This document shows positions 1 to 13,065 of a stretch of DNA of 64,000 nt, one piece after another. The notes beneath the pieces were generated by a model. That model ran no database searches, was not told the DNA's origin, and worked only from the letters and a program-made list of their open reading frames with translations. Position numbers and translations under genes: made by a program. The stretch covers positions 113,537,949 to 113,601,948 of the forward strand of contig CM060696.1 of the NCBI GenBank assembly GCA_030686995.1, written 5' to 3'. Source of the DNA: Artemisia argyi (lineage: Eukaryota; Streptophyta; Magnoliopsida; Asterales; Asteraceae). Position 1 is the stretch's first letter. Every line of letters begins with the position of its first letter.

Positions 1-707
1 TGAACAATCCAAAAAATAAATAGTACCTTCTGCAAAAACGTTCTTCAATCTTTGAAAGTTGAGTTATGAGGAGGAACTGGTAAAAAAATGACATGCATAT
101 AAAATAGATGTCGGTCGTCTTACTGTGGCTAAAAGGTGAACTGTAAGTCGCATGAGAAAGAAAGCTGATGTTTTCGAAAAATTAAAGGTCGTTGAAAGTC
201 CTTGTTCAAACCTCTTAATCGGTGAGACGTTTTAGGCATCCATACTGTTTGTTTTTTTTCTCCCATTCAGAATGCCTCTTGTTGACATAAAATAACCAAA
301 AAAATTAATACAAGCAAGCAAATGACACATCATCTTACTTTAACAAGATTTTCAATTCAGATTCAAACATTTATGATTCAAATTTAGATTAAGATATATA
401 ATTCAGATTCAGAGTCTCTGAATAAATAACCGGCACGTAAATTGACTTCGAGATGAAAATGGTGACCGTAAACACTCGGCCTAAAATCTGCTCTCTTTCT
501 AAATCAAAAACTTCAATAACTAACCAGTCAAAAAAGTTCGGCCGCATAAAGTTAAAAATAGGTAAAAAAGAAAAAAAAGATAAACACAAACTAAAGTACT
601 AAAACACTTCCAACAAGAAAAATGAGACAAACAAAACTCAAACACAATCACAAGTTCACAACAACACTTCTCAACACATCATCAACTCTTCCCATTATTC
701 TTTCACT
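1..707. other. Upstream intergenic and 5' leader region
   Basis: AT-rich sequence with no supported coding region. Its right end should hold the promoter and leader of the gene starting at 816. A probable leader intron runs from the GT at 709-710 to the AG at 806-807, giving a spliced leader that reaches the ATG at 816. I see no convincing TATA box. Confidence 0.5.
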
Positions 708-810
708 GGTAAATCTCTTTTCTTATAAATAACTGCACTTTTGTCTTATTTATTTATTTATATTATCATCATCTGCTTATTATGTGATCATATTAATTTT
801 TATACAGAGG

Positions 811-819
811 ATGAAATGA
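811..819 (+). promoter_or_regulatory. Two-codon upstream ORF overlapping the main start
   Basis: The sequence reads ATGAAATGA: an upstream ATG, one lysine codon and a stop, with the main ATG (816) embedded out of frame. If the leader intron ends at 807 this minimal uORF is in the mRNA only three bases after the splice junction and could reduce or tune initiation at the main start. The use of this acceptor is inferred. Confidence 0.45.
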
Positions 820-3800
820 CGAATTTAGGGTATTATAATTTCTCATCATCATCCTCAAATTTATCACCTTTAGCCCAACCCTTTACTGTTGACAGATCTA
901 ACCCTAATAAAACTCTAAACCCTAACCCCAACCCTAACCCTAACCCTAGTTTTAATGCTCCATTAGATGCTCTAAGTTATGGTTCCAACTGGGTGCCTAG
1001 TTATCACTCTCCATCTGTTGCTGCTGATTCCATACGAACTAATACGGTTTCGTACGATGGGTTTGCGAATAATGATGAGAAAAGTACGCGTAATTGGTCG
1101 TGTATGAATTCTAGTGTTACGTCGGGGTTGGAAGGTGTAGGTCAGTTTGGTGGGAATTTGTATGGTAATGTGAAACCGGCGAGGTTGTCGTGGACGTTTG
1201 GTGATGGTGATAGGGAGGAGAAGGATGTTCCGTTGGTTCCTCTTGGTTTTGATATGTTGTCCGGTGATTTTGGGTCTTCTCAAGTGGATTATGGTCAAAG
1301 CTTGTTTGAGGCCAAGTATGGTGGACAAGCGGATGGATCACGAGGTAATGGGTGTCTTTTTTGTTTGTTTGTTAATTTTATGGTTTTGCGATCTGTTCTA
1401 AGACGTATGGTGTTGTGTTTTGTAATTTCTTAGGAAAAGAAGGTTCTCCTATGTTTGGAAGAGTGGTTGGTGATCGTGTTGTAAGGGATAAAAATGTTGG
1501 ACCTTCGGTTATTTCGAAGTCACATGATGCATATCCCGCAACAAATCTTAAAGAAAGTGGTATTACTTGGAATGGGCCGAGTGTTCCATTTGAGACGAGA
1601 CCACTCTTGTGGAGCTCCTCTGTTGATATTAAATCACCACCAATAAATGATGGGTCACGAGGTAATAAACCTAATATTTTATAATTTACAGCGTTACCCT
1701 TTTTATAATGTAGTTTCATATGGGATTGTTATTACGTAACGTTAACTGCATTGAGACATAGAGATTAAAGTTTGCTTATTGTGTATACATGCTGAAATTT
1801 TGATGATCCTTTTTTGTAATCACGTAGGAAAACAAGATTCTGCCGTGCCACTAGGAGTTTTTGGCGATTATGTTGCAAGAGAAAATAATATTGGGCCTTC
1901 AATCGTTGGGAAGTCGAATGGTGCATTTCCTGCAGCAAATCATGGTCTTGTTTCTACTGGCTTTTCGAAAGAAAATAGTACTACATGGAACAGTAATACG
2001 TCATATTATGAGACAAGACCATTCTTTGATGATTCTTCTAGCACTCTCAAATCACCGTCAATAACAAAACCGTCGCCTTCTATTGTGATCAAACCGTCAG
2101 TCACAGTTTCCTCCTTTTCAGCTCAGGGTACGGTTTCTACCAAAAGTATGGATGTCAGCAGTACATCACTTTTTAACAGCAATAATGGATTGGTTAATAA
2201 TAAACCCTTAAAAGAAAGTGAGCCGGGTCACCCGCTAGGTTTTCAGTTCAAAGCAACTTCGAGTGGTAACAACACTGAAGATGTAAAATCTGCTTCAAAT
2301 TTGTCCGAGCATGTGGATAATCATCAAGCTGAAGAAGATTCTCCATGTTGGAAAGGAGCTTCCACTCATTTTTCGTTGTTTGGATCCCTACAAGGAGAGT
2401 CATCTCAACATCCTATCAAGAAACTACAAGAAAACGACAGTGTGAATCTTCAATCAAATGGTGGAACTGTCGAACAAGATATTCGAGTGTCCGTAGAAAA
2501 CGCTGCTAATCTTGTATTAGCTGAAAGTTTAGATGTGAATCATGTTCTTAAAGTGTTGAGTAGCTTCTCCGAATTGCTTTTAAGTCATTGTTCAGAGAAT
2601 GAATCTGGACTTAACAAACAAGATCGCAAGGCCCTTGATCATGTTATTGGCAATCTTAATGTGTGTATGTCTGAAAAAATCCAACAAGCGGATCCTGCAC
2701 AAATTGATCGAGAACAGAACAATGATCATGTTGATAAGACTATTAAGCAACCACCGGGTGATTCCGTGAGGGACAATGATCTACCAAAAGATCATAATGT
2801 GATTCAGGTATTCTGTTTTTGGGCTTATTTTCTTTTTAACTATGTATTGAAAAAATGAGATCTTTTGCTTTTTGTTTATCTCTTGGAGCAGACAATAAAG
2901 AAGGTACTCGATGAAAACTTAGAATGCAGCGAGGATCCATCATCTGACACAATGCTGTACAAGAATTTGTGGCTCGAAGCTGAAGCAGCACTATGTGTCT
3001 CGAGTTACAGAGCCCGATTTGATCGCGTAAAGAGAGAGATGGGCAAACCGAAAGCATCAGGTATTGCTTTCATTCCAGTTTAAAACCTCTTATTCTTGTG
3101 CAGAGATGACAAATTGAACGGGTCAGGTAACAGGTCAAAACGGGTTCTTGTGAAAACAGGATATGTTTTAGTAATCGCCAAATCGGTCAGGCTGGGTTGG
3201 GTTGGGTTGACCTGCAATCACTTTCTTTCACTAAAAGTTATTGATATCTATTGTGTTAGGAAAACAATATCGTTATATATTTATAAGAGTTCATGCTTAA
3301 CCACCGCACCACCCACATTCACACAATATCGTTATATATGATAGTTTAAATATGGATTAACATAGACCTTGGGTGATATTTGACCCTTTTGAACCTGTAG
3401 CTTTATATGACCTGTTTGAGATAAAACACGACCCAAATTGACCATTCATAAGTAAATGGGTCAAAATGCTACCTCTATGTTAATGATCTCTAAAATTACA
3501 TACTATTTTCAGTCCAGGATGTATCTGATGTTGCTTCTGACATAAAGAAAATCTCGACCTCCATCTTTTCTCCAATTGCTCCCAAAGTGATGCATGAAGC
3601 TGCCCGTAGCAAGACATCAGACACCCTTGCAAATAATCCTTCTTTCCCCAACAATGTTGACCACATTGTCAATGATGATGTGGAGAATTCAGTCATGGCA
3701 CGCTTCAATATCTTAAAACGCCGTGAAGAGTCAAATCCTGTTAATATGGCAGAGAAAGAACCTGGTGTAGATGTTGAAGCTTCCATTGATGAAACTGAAA

Positions 3801-5205
3801 ACTCTGGAGTGGCCGGGGCTCCCCATTTGCAGCATCAATTTGGTGAAGGTAATGATGGAAGATCTAATTTTTACATGAATATATCAAAGTGGTGATGTTA
3901 TTTTTTTGTTTTATTTCAAATATGTAGTGGATGATGAGTTTCCTCCTGCCTCAAGCACTGTGCCCGAGGATATTGAGCGTTTGGTTATGGCCAGATTGAA
4001 TGTTTTGAAACGCCGAGGTGAGTCTGACTCAGTTAATTTTGGGCACCAAGTCTCAGCAGATGGTGCTCATGCTGAAGCTTCAGATAAAGAAAGTCAAAGC
4101 TGTGGTTTAATGGCAGGACCACATTTCCAGCACCATGCTGGTAAAGGTAATTAACTAATGATGTATATCTGGTGGTCTACAGAAATAACTGTGATGACTG
4201 ATGAAACATAGAGGTAAACAAATCACACGCCAGGGGGTTGGGTAATGGGTAAATACCAATGATTGAAACCCAACCGGAGACAAAACCGGTTGGAGGGCTG
4301 GTTTGACTGGTCCAACCAATTCAACTGTTTTATAAACCAATTTGAGGCAAAAGAAAATCAGAGACATAGTACCACACAGTTGCACAATAGGCTTTCACGT
4401 GAAGGTACACGTCATCTCACTTTTACCACAAACAAGTACATATCAATATATCATATCAGTTTTAGTCGTTTACTGTCAGTTTTAATGAATTTTGCTAGGC
4501 TTATAAGCAACCATCATGTAAAAAACAAAGCACACACACGCCAATTCAGACAGTAGAAAAACATGGTTTATATTTTATAGAGTAAATTGCATAAATCGTC
4601 CTTAAAGTTTGGCCAAACTTTAGGGATGATTTATGCAATTTACTCTATTTTATATAAGAATTTTTTTTGGTAACTATGGTTTTTGACCTTTTGGCCGACT
4701 GACTCACGGGTTTTAACTGTTTAAGCCCACTGCCAACTTGTTAATTGTGTGTTTAATGTGATTGCAAACCAGTATTACTTGATATTACCCATTTGACAAA
4801 GCAACATGGAAGTATGCACCAAAAAAACACTTCGGTCGACTATCACCCTTTTATTTTCCCCTAAACTCATGGTTTTACCCGTTTGGCCAGTTAGATGAAA
4901 AATATAAAGGTTTTAAGCCGTTATAAAAGCCGTTGTACGTAAATGTAGATTTGCCAAATCTAATTTGGCTGCTAACAGTGCTAATATATTTGGTTGCAGA
5001 AAAGGAAATGGCTTCAGACTCTGTTGGTGGGACAAGCCTGATGCGGAATTTTGACTCTGGGCTGTACACCACTTATGGTGATGCAGAAAAGGAAGTGGCC
5101 TCAGGCTCTGTTGGTGGGACAAACCTGATGCAGAATTGGTTTGATCCTGGATTATACTCTACTTACGGTGCATCATCGGATTGGGAATATGTCCAAAAAC
5201 GATGA
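816..5205 (+). CDS. Uncharacterised plant-specific protein, 888 aa, seven coding exons
   Basis: Function is not recognised. Coding exons: 816-1344, 1434-1661, 1828-2807, 2892-3060, 3513-3848, 3928-4146 and 5000-5205, all with GT-AG introns and together 2667 nt in one frame. The start is the ATG at 816 because the longer open frame upstream lies in a probable leader intron. The N-terminus is Ser/Asn/Pro-rich with an Asn-Pro repeat. Exon 4 holds the best conserved-looking block (LYKNLWLEAEAALC, then SSYRARFDRVKREM), a helical motif I associate with uncharacterised plant proteins. Exons 2 and 3 both open with GK and carry related GPS-[IV]-x-x-KS blocks. Exons 5 and 6 both carry VMAR-[FL]-N-[IV]-LKRR. 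Exon 7 contains two tandem copies of a roughly 27-residue unit (EKExAS-SVGGT ... GLYxTYG). Exons 2, 5 and 6 are symmetric phase-1 exons, which fits exon duplication. No signal peptide or membrane segment is visible. Confidence 0.85.
917..948 (+). repeat. Telomere-like CCCTAA repeats inside exon 1
   Basis: About five CCCTAA or CCCCAA hexamers in a row encode the Asn-Pro dipeptide repeat of the unknown gene. The unit is six bases, unlike the seven-base CCCTAAA repeat of most plant telomeres, so it probably arose by local slippage. Confidence 0.7.
4577..4648. repeat. 72-bp near-perfect palindrome in intron 6
   Basis: Two 36-base arms meet at 4612/4613 with two mismatches and no loop. The arms begin ATAGAGTAAATTGCATAAAT. 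It would form a long hairpin in the pre-mRNA and looks like a very small fold-back MITE. It sits inside the 853-bp intron 6, the longest intron of the gene. Confidence 0.8.
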
Positions 5206-8164
5206 GTTTTCTTGACAAGTATTGGAACCTAAGTTGGTGAGATGATTATTATTCCCCTTTTAGTGGTGAGAGAGGTACACAATTGTCATCAATCTGGGTA
5301 GTAAATGGCACCACTTTATGTGTGTATATATGTGGATTTCTTGAGTCGACTCAAGATTGTATAAAGCTGGTTATGTTTTTAACTTTGGAGGTTTGTATAA
5401 ACAGCGAATTGTATGATGATGTTTGAAGCACTATTTTGGGTTGCATCTATGACGAAAGATTTAAAACCCTGATCTGTAGCTTCATTTTGTGAAATGTGAA
5501 TCTGTTGAGACCTGGGTGGTGTTTAATTGATGAGCATGGATCTAACAGCCCTTACTAAATTTTCCTTTAATTCTGGGTGTTATGCTTTAAATTGCCAGTT
5601 GCGACTTATCTCGTCACTAATCATGTTCATATCCATTTTCAACCCTGCTAAAAAACCCAAGCCAAATGTGAATCCGGATAACTAAAATATTCTGATCTGC
5701 CTTTGTTTTTTATTAATGGTTTGTTTGGTTGGAGTGAATGACCATGAGGATCGAGGAATGATAAAGGCAATACCATGCTATAATCATGTCTATGTGGTTA
5801 AAAGGTTTACTAACCAGATAGAGTAAATTTTCTAATGACTAAATTTGGGGTAGCAATTCTGGTCCGCTTCACGGATTGGTGGGTCATAAACCTTCAATCT
5901 GAACACGGCATGTTTAAGTAATCGGGTCAGGTTTGTCAATTCCAACTTGTTTACGCATAACCTGTACATGAGCCATTTAACCCGTTTACCTAAATGGGTT
6001 GACGCCTTGACGGGTTAGAATCGGGGATAAATAGGCCAGCACATTTAACCAAAATAACATATTTGATCAATTATAAATTTATTATATTTGATGTTTCGAA
6101 AAATAAATAAACGGGTTAGTGGGTTGACTTGATTATCTGACTCTCAACCCGAACACGACCCGAAACATGTTTATACTCAACCTAATCCTTTAATTTTCGT
6201 GTTGGTCTTGAGTCTTCAGGAATTACCACTCCTAAGATACAAAATGAATTCAGTTTTGAAACCGAAGACCATAGTCCTTTCCTAGTCCAGTTTAGTGGTT
6301 TGTATTACTTGCATTTTTAACCCTCATCATAAAAGAGATGGATACAAACTAGACAAAACTTATAACATACTACGTAGTAAATTAAGGGTGGCAATTCGTG
6401 TTTAGGTTAGCGTTTTGTTTGTTACACAACCAACCAAATAGTGACACATATTTAGACATTAGGTAGTAGTGTAGTCCTCTCTATCATTTCTTTTTAGTTG
6501 GGAGAAATGATTATGATGCGTAAATTCATGTCTAATTGTATGTCTAAATCTGGGTGACATTAGCTCGCTGTTTTATGCTGCAGTAGGTCTCATTTGTTAC
6601 AACCAAGGAAATATTGACACCCAAAATTTGGCGAGTTTAGTCGTCTTAATAAATTCTCTTTACTTGATCTTACTAAAAAGTTCAACTGAAATGTGTGCCA
6701 TTTAAAAAACAATTTGGTTGTGTTGACTCGTTTATTGTGTCATTTCGATCATATTACGTGCTGGGTCGAGAATTGCTACCGCAAGACATACGGGATTTGC
6801 CACATTAACAAACAACAATGTGTACATACTAACACACCATGCTTCCGACAAAGCATTAGGCTGGATGCAGTAAGGAGGGTCAATCCCTCCAATTTTCTCT
6901 GTCACGTCAGCTTTCTCTCTCCAGCGACCACGCGATTTGGTGCCCCAATAAAGACGACCTTCATTTTTTCTTTTTTCTTTTTTTCTTTTTTTTTTTTTTT
7001 AATATAAAACAAACACAAATAAAAGCACAAACGATTGTGTCGTCCAGACGATCGAAAGGAAAAAAAAATGGGATTGATCGAGTGCCACAGTAAAAGGATT
7101 GATAGCGATCGACTCAATTGATCGATCGATTGCTGCAAGTAGCCTAAAGTTCAAACAAACGGATGAGTCCGTGCCCGTCTTGGAGCATTTTTGGGTGTAC
7201 AAACAATGAGCTTTCCGTTTACATTATTAAAGTAGCATTCAGTTTTTGATGATGGTGGATAGATCAAAAAAGAAAAGAAAAATCCTTTTCTTGGAATGGC
7301 CAAAAATATACAAATTTCGTTCTTGGGTTCATAAGGATACCAAACAAAGACCACCGATTGAACCATGAGAGCGTTAACCAAAGATATACAAATTTTAAAC
7401 AGCTTAGAGAGAAGACATAAAGAATGCAATGTTGCAAGACGCGTATGACTACATGTTTAGAATTAGGGGCGGCAATTATCAACATGATACGATAACCGAC
7501 TCAAAATCAAACATGTTTCGGTCAAAAACATGTCAAACCATTTCACAAATGGGTCTTTTTGGGTTGAGTAATTACAGTATTACTTAAATAGGTCAACCGA
7601 ACCAGTTTAAATACAAAAGCCTCTAAAAAGTAAAATACATAATTTGTATGTTACCATTTTTGAGTTTAAATTAATTGATAAACCACCAACCTTTGTCACC
7701 GCTTAACCTATTCACTTAAACAAGTTAAATGAGTCACACGTGTTATGCCTTTGTCACCGCTTAACCTATTCACTTAAACAAGTTAAATGAGTCACACGTA
7801 TTATGCAAGTCTGAGTTAAAGTTGAGTTTCCTAACACTGGTAATAAACAGGTCATGTTTTGGTAGAGATTATACCAACCCGCGAACCAGAATAGAAAGAA
7901 AACTCGTGCATATGTATTACTTCGAAGTTGTATCCTAGATAAAAGAAAAGTGAGCTAAAGACGAACAAAAAAATATTAGAAACACTTTAAGATGACCACC
8001 AAGAACTGCATTATGCTAAACGAAGGATACCAAATCAAAGATAATAAATGGTGTCATACAGTAACATTGACTCAACAGCTAGCAATTATCCAAACGACAG
8101 CTTATATGATAACTGAAGAACAATAAACTCCAAAACTCGGTTTTAAAAGACAAACATTTCAAAC
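5206..8164. other. Intergenic region between unknown gene and NAC-alpha gene
   Basis: The 3' flank of the first gene, then AT-rich sequence with decayed repeats. The stretches near 5850-6190, 6380-6420 and 7465-7870 share the phrases 'gggtxgcaatt', 'gggtcaggt' and 'acccgaaacatg', suggesting relics of one dispersed element family. A pyrimidine-rich run lies at 6962-7000. No coding region is supported; the short open frames here have low-complexity translations. Confidence 0.5.
7690..7805 (+). repeat. Tandem duplication of a 58-bp unit
   Basis: Copies at 7690-7747 and 7748-7805 are identical except for one base near the end (cacgtg versus cacgta). The near identity means a recent local duplication. 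The first copy contains a CACGTG palindrome that the second has lost. Confidence 0.9.
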
Positions 8165-9625
<1,461 letters not shown>

Positions 9626-10748
9626 CTTTGCTTTTTGTGTTTGGTTTGGATGAGGATGAGATGCTGCGTGCTAAGGATAATCTGACAGTGTGAGGTGTGT
9701 TTTTAGGGTTATTGTTGTTATACTGGTTTGGGCTGAGTTTTGGGCCTAGCTCATTTTTCATTTCTCTTTTCTGTTTTTATCTGGGTACTTTGGGCTTTGA
9801 CATTCATAAATCAAGAAGTGCTTCTACTTCTAGCAATTTAGTTTGTTTGGTTAGTTTCTGTTTTGGTTTGCTTTTGGTTAAAATAATTTTTTGTTATCAT
9901 TGTACTAGTTATAAGTCTCGTGTACGTATCGAGATTTAGATATGAATCAAATTAAATTTAGAATTTTGGTTTAATGTACAGGATTTATAACAATTTTGGT
10001 TTAATGTATGGAGGCGGTGAATCAATACAGGCTGAGACTTTTATTTGTTTAAAAGATAATGGTTTTAGATAGGTGTTGTTTGTCATGAGATGTAGCACAC
10101 AAGCTAAAAATTGTAGATCCGAGTTTACGAATGTCGCCTCTTTGGCAACGAATTAAAAGATGTCTTTAAACATAAACATTAGGGCACAAACAAATCCATG
10201 ATTTTCCTCTTCTTTTTATTATGAGTTGGTGAAAGGGGATCGATAGAAGCTATACATATATACCTAATGACATGACCATATACCGATGTGGCTACCTCGT
10301 TGATGTATTGATCAATGAAATATAATTACTTTCTTATAAACCAATGCACATTCTTATGACTATATAATCCGAAAAAGCGATTTTATCGACAAAAAACGAA
10401 AATAGTTACAACATTAATTATAAGTTGATTGACATATATATCCCAAGGAAGATAATGTTAAATATAGTTTTGACAAACTTAAAGTCGACACAAGCAACTT
10501 TTGTTCAATGGAATTAATATACTCGCTCAAGTTTTAGTAGCTTGATCCTACACTACTTGGAACTAAAATTGGGTGTCTTATAAGGAATCTCAATCTTTCA
10601 AAAAAATTATGTATTTGCACGAGGTTGATATATAAGTGTTTTCATGTGAATGACATCGATGTTGGTTAGCATACGGGAAAAGAGTGTTTTTTTTTCATGA
10701 GAATTCCTCTATGTCCATTTGAAGAAGACATTTTTTGTTCATACTTAT
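9626..10748. other. Upstream region of NAC-alpha gene and AT-rich spacer
   Basis: Should include the NAC-alpha promoter, read on the minus strand. No coding region or structured repeat stands out beyond short AT-rich motifs. Confidence 0.4.
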
Positions 10749-11104
10749 AAGAATGCAGTTTTTCGTCATATGAAGAATGGTTGGATTGGTTATTAAGTCT
10801 TCGTCTTTCGAGGAAGCACAAGCAACTTTTTAAAGGTATTTGCTATGTGTTATGGTGGCATGTTTGGAGTTTTCGTAACAGGAGTATTTTTGGTCGTCGG
10901 AATTCTTTCAAGGCGGATATCTTTGATGATGTGGTCTCTCGTTCGTTTAATTGGTGTCGTTATAGAAGTAAAACTTCCTTTAGTTGGATTGAGTGGCTTA
11001 AAAACCCTCACCTTATTACTTTATAATGTTTTGTAATCTTCTAGCTTCTTGCTAGTTTGTTTGAATAAAATCAGCTGTTCAAAAAAAAAAAGAATGCAGT
11101 TTTT
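10749..11104 (+). mobile_element. 5'-truncated LINE insertion with 15-bp target duplication
   Basis: The target duplication AAGAATGCAGTTTTT occurs at 10749-10763 and 11090-11104. Between them lies about 326 bp ending in a run of A residues (11081-11090). The body encodes the C-terminal tail of a plant non-LTR reverse transcriptase polyprotein (10781-11026: WWHVWSFRNRSIFG, then SFNWCRYRSKTSFSWIEWL), followed by a stop and an AT-rich 3' end. This is the classical result of incomplete target-primed reverse transcription; the element cannot move by itself. Confidence 0.88.
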
Positions 11105-11404
11105 TGTATGACTTAGCTTTGAGATGACAATCATTAAAGCTTACTGTCAAACATTCAAATGTGGGTGTTTAGTTGTCAGAGTTTGTATTCTCGCATAAGC
11201 AACTTTATGTGGCATTTTCTAGCAAGGTGTCACATAAAACTACTAAGGTATCAGTGAAGCTTGCATAAGTGTTCAGTCAATAAAGAGATTGCACCTTAAA
11301 TGTCGTATATTAAGAACTTCACGTATGAATAACGTGCATTAGTAGGAAATTCAAAGGTTATCGTAACTTTCAGTTTGACAAAATATATTTTTACAATTAC
11401 TTTT

Positions 11405-12215
11405 CTATAATATCTAGTTTTAATGCTCGTGCACATACGAGGTCCGGATAGTGACTACAATTAATAATAATATTTCAACTATATTTTTTCGGGCTTGAAT
11501 ATATGATCAAATTTTGCTTTTAATGTTAGTATTTGATTAGTTTACCTTGGTATTTTAATATAAGTGAAATTCAGTGAATATAAGTGTTAATACGTACATA
11601 TACTCGATGACATGTGCTTCAACTTAATATTTATAACGCTTATACTTACAGAGTTTTGATATTTAGTATTACGGAGTGTTTATATATGTTATAATTAATC
11701 TTGTGCACAACCTCAATAACACGCTTCAACTTGATACTTATAACGCATACGTTTATGGAGTTTTAGTATTTAGCATTACAATCAATTTAATAATATTAAT
11801 ATAATTGTTGTGCGCGCACGGGGTTGGGACAATGACTACAAGTAAGAATAATATTTCAAGTTTCAACTATATTTGTTAGGATTTGAAAGTTTGATAAAAT
11901 TTGTTTTATTGTTTGAATAGTTTAATTTGATATTTTAACATATAAGTCAAATTCAATGAATATAAGTGTTCATAAATGTTATAGCTATCAATGTTGCAAA
12001 AATTATGAGTCGGTAGTGAGGCAGTTGAAGGCCTTGTAGCGATTAATAACCGATTACAAGGCCGATTACCTTGTAAAAATCAACAAGGTGAAAGGCCGTG
12101 CACCTTATAATTGCCGATTACAAGGCTGAGTTGACCGATTTTTGCAACATTGATAGTTATTCTAGTGCATACACGTGCTTCAATTTGATATTTATAACGT
12201 GTACGTTTTGAAGGT
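11405..12215 (+). repeat. Diverged direct repeats in AT-rich spacer
   Basis: A block at about 11405-11660 recurs at about 11795-12215: both contain a GC-rich start, 'gactacaa', 'aataatatttcaa', 'gaatataagtgtt' and 'gtgcttcaa-ttatatttataacg' in the same order. A shorter third copy lies near 11700-11775. The second copy is interrupted by the MITE at 11983-12156. Type unknown; it may be part of a non-autonomous transposon. Confidence 0.55.
11983..12156. mobile_element. MITE with 19-bp terminal inverted repeats
   Basis: The termini CTATCAATGTTGCAAAAAT and its exact reverse complement enclose 174 bp. The interior carries repeated CGATTACAAGG and CCTTGTA motifs, so it is itself largely fold-back. 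It interrupts one copy of the flanking direct repeat, whose other copy acts as an empty site. The target duplication is unclear (flanks gttatag and ttattct). The superfamily is undecided; hAT is possible. Confidence 0.7.
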
Positions 12216-12223
12216 ACCCACAC

Positions 12224-13065
12224 GTGTATATCCATGGCTTACATTGTAGGTTTGGGGTGGCGGCGCCCCCCATGGCTAGCCGAAAAAAAAATAAGATTTT
12301 AGTGTATTTTTATTTTTTTTTATTTTTTTTTAATTATGACCTTTTTTCAAAAGTGCCCCCACCTAAATACTAAAATCCAACATTCAACACTCTCAAACCC
12401 TACTAAAAGGGTACCCGCGCAATGCGGTGGTGGGTACCCGATGACTATTTTTGTGGTGAGCAAATGTTTTTCTTTTTACACTATATATATCATGAAATGA
12501 ACCTCCAATATTGCCTTTCGGTCTTGTTATTTGAATAAAGTACTTGGGCTTCAAGATCGTTTCATCGGTCTCGAGTAGGTCTTTAATGTAAATCAATAAT
12601 TTTTTTCAGTTTCATATGTTACAAGTATTGGTTTGTGGTTACATTAGACTTATAATGGGCTGTAAATGAACTTGTAATATCAGTTACATCTACATTTGAA
12701 GTAGCTAAACTTTTAAGCTTTAATGGGTTGTTACAAGTTAATGGATTGTTACAATACATTTAATTTCCTGAATGTTACAAGTCTGAATTTTTAAAAGTAA
12801 AATTAATACATTTAACTTTTGGCTGAAATCTCTTTATATGTAACTTTCCTTTTATGAAAATGTTTTTGGTCTTATTTTTTTAAGACTTCTAAATTTAGAA
12901 GTCCTAAATACATTATAGGTAGTAAAGATAAATGATTCATTTCCAAGTAATGATACTCGATTTATCATTTCGATCATACTTTTTCTTTCACATTTTGTTG
13001 CTATTGTCGGAAAAAAAATTTGCTCCCCACATCTTATTTTTCTGGGTCCGCCACTGTGTATATCC
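12224..13065. mobile_element. Possible non-autonomous DNA transposon with 10-bp flanking repeat
   Basis: GTGTATATCC occurs at 12224-12233 and 13056-13065. Inside, the right end reads in reverse AGTGGCGGACCCAG, and near the left end there is GGGTGGCGG, both reminiscent of a widespread plant Mutator-type terminus. The inner sequence has no coding capacity. The boundaries on the left are uncertain. Confidence 0.4.

Noticed and set aside
389..589. 66-aa open frame on the minus strand
   Set aside because: Short, hydrophobic, no recognisable family, in the AT-rich flank of a gene.
7021..7200. Repeated GATCGATCG motifs as a possible structured RNA or regulatory site
   Set aside because: Short simple repeat without pairing partner or neighbouring gene that would explain it.
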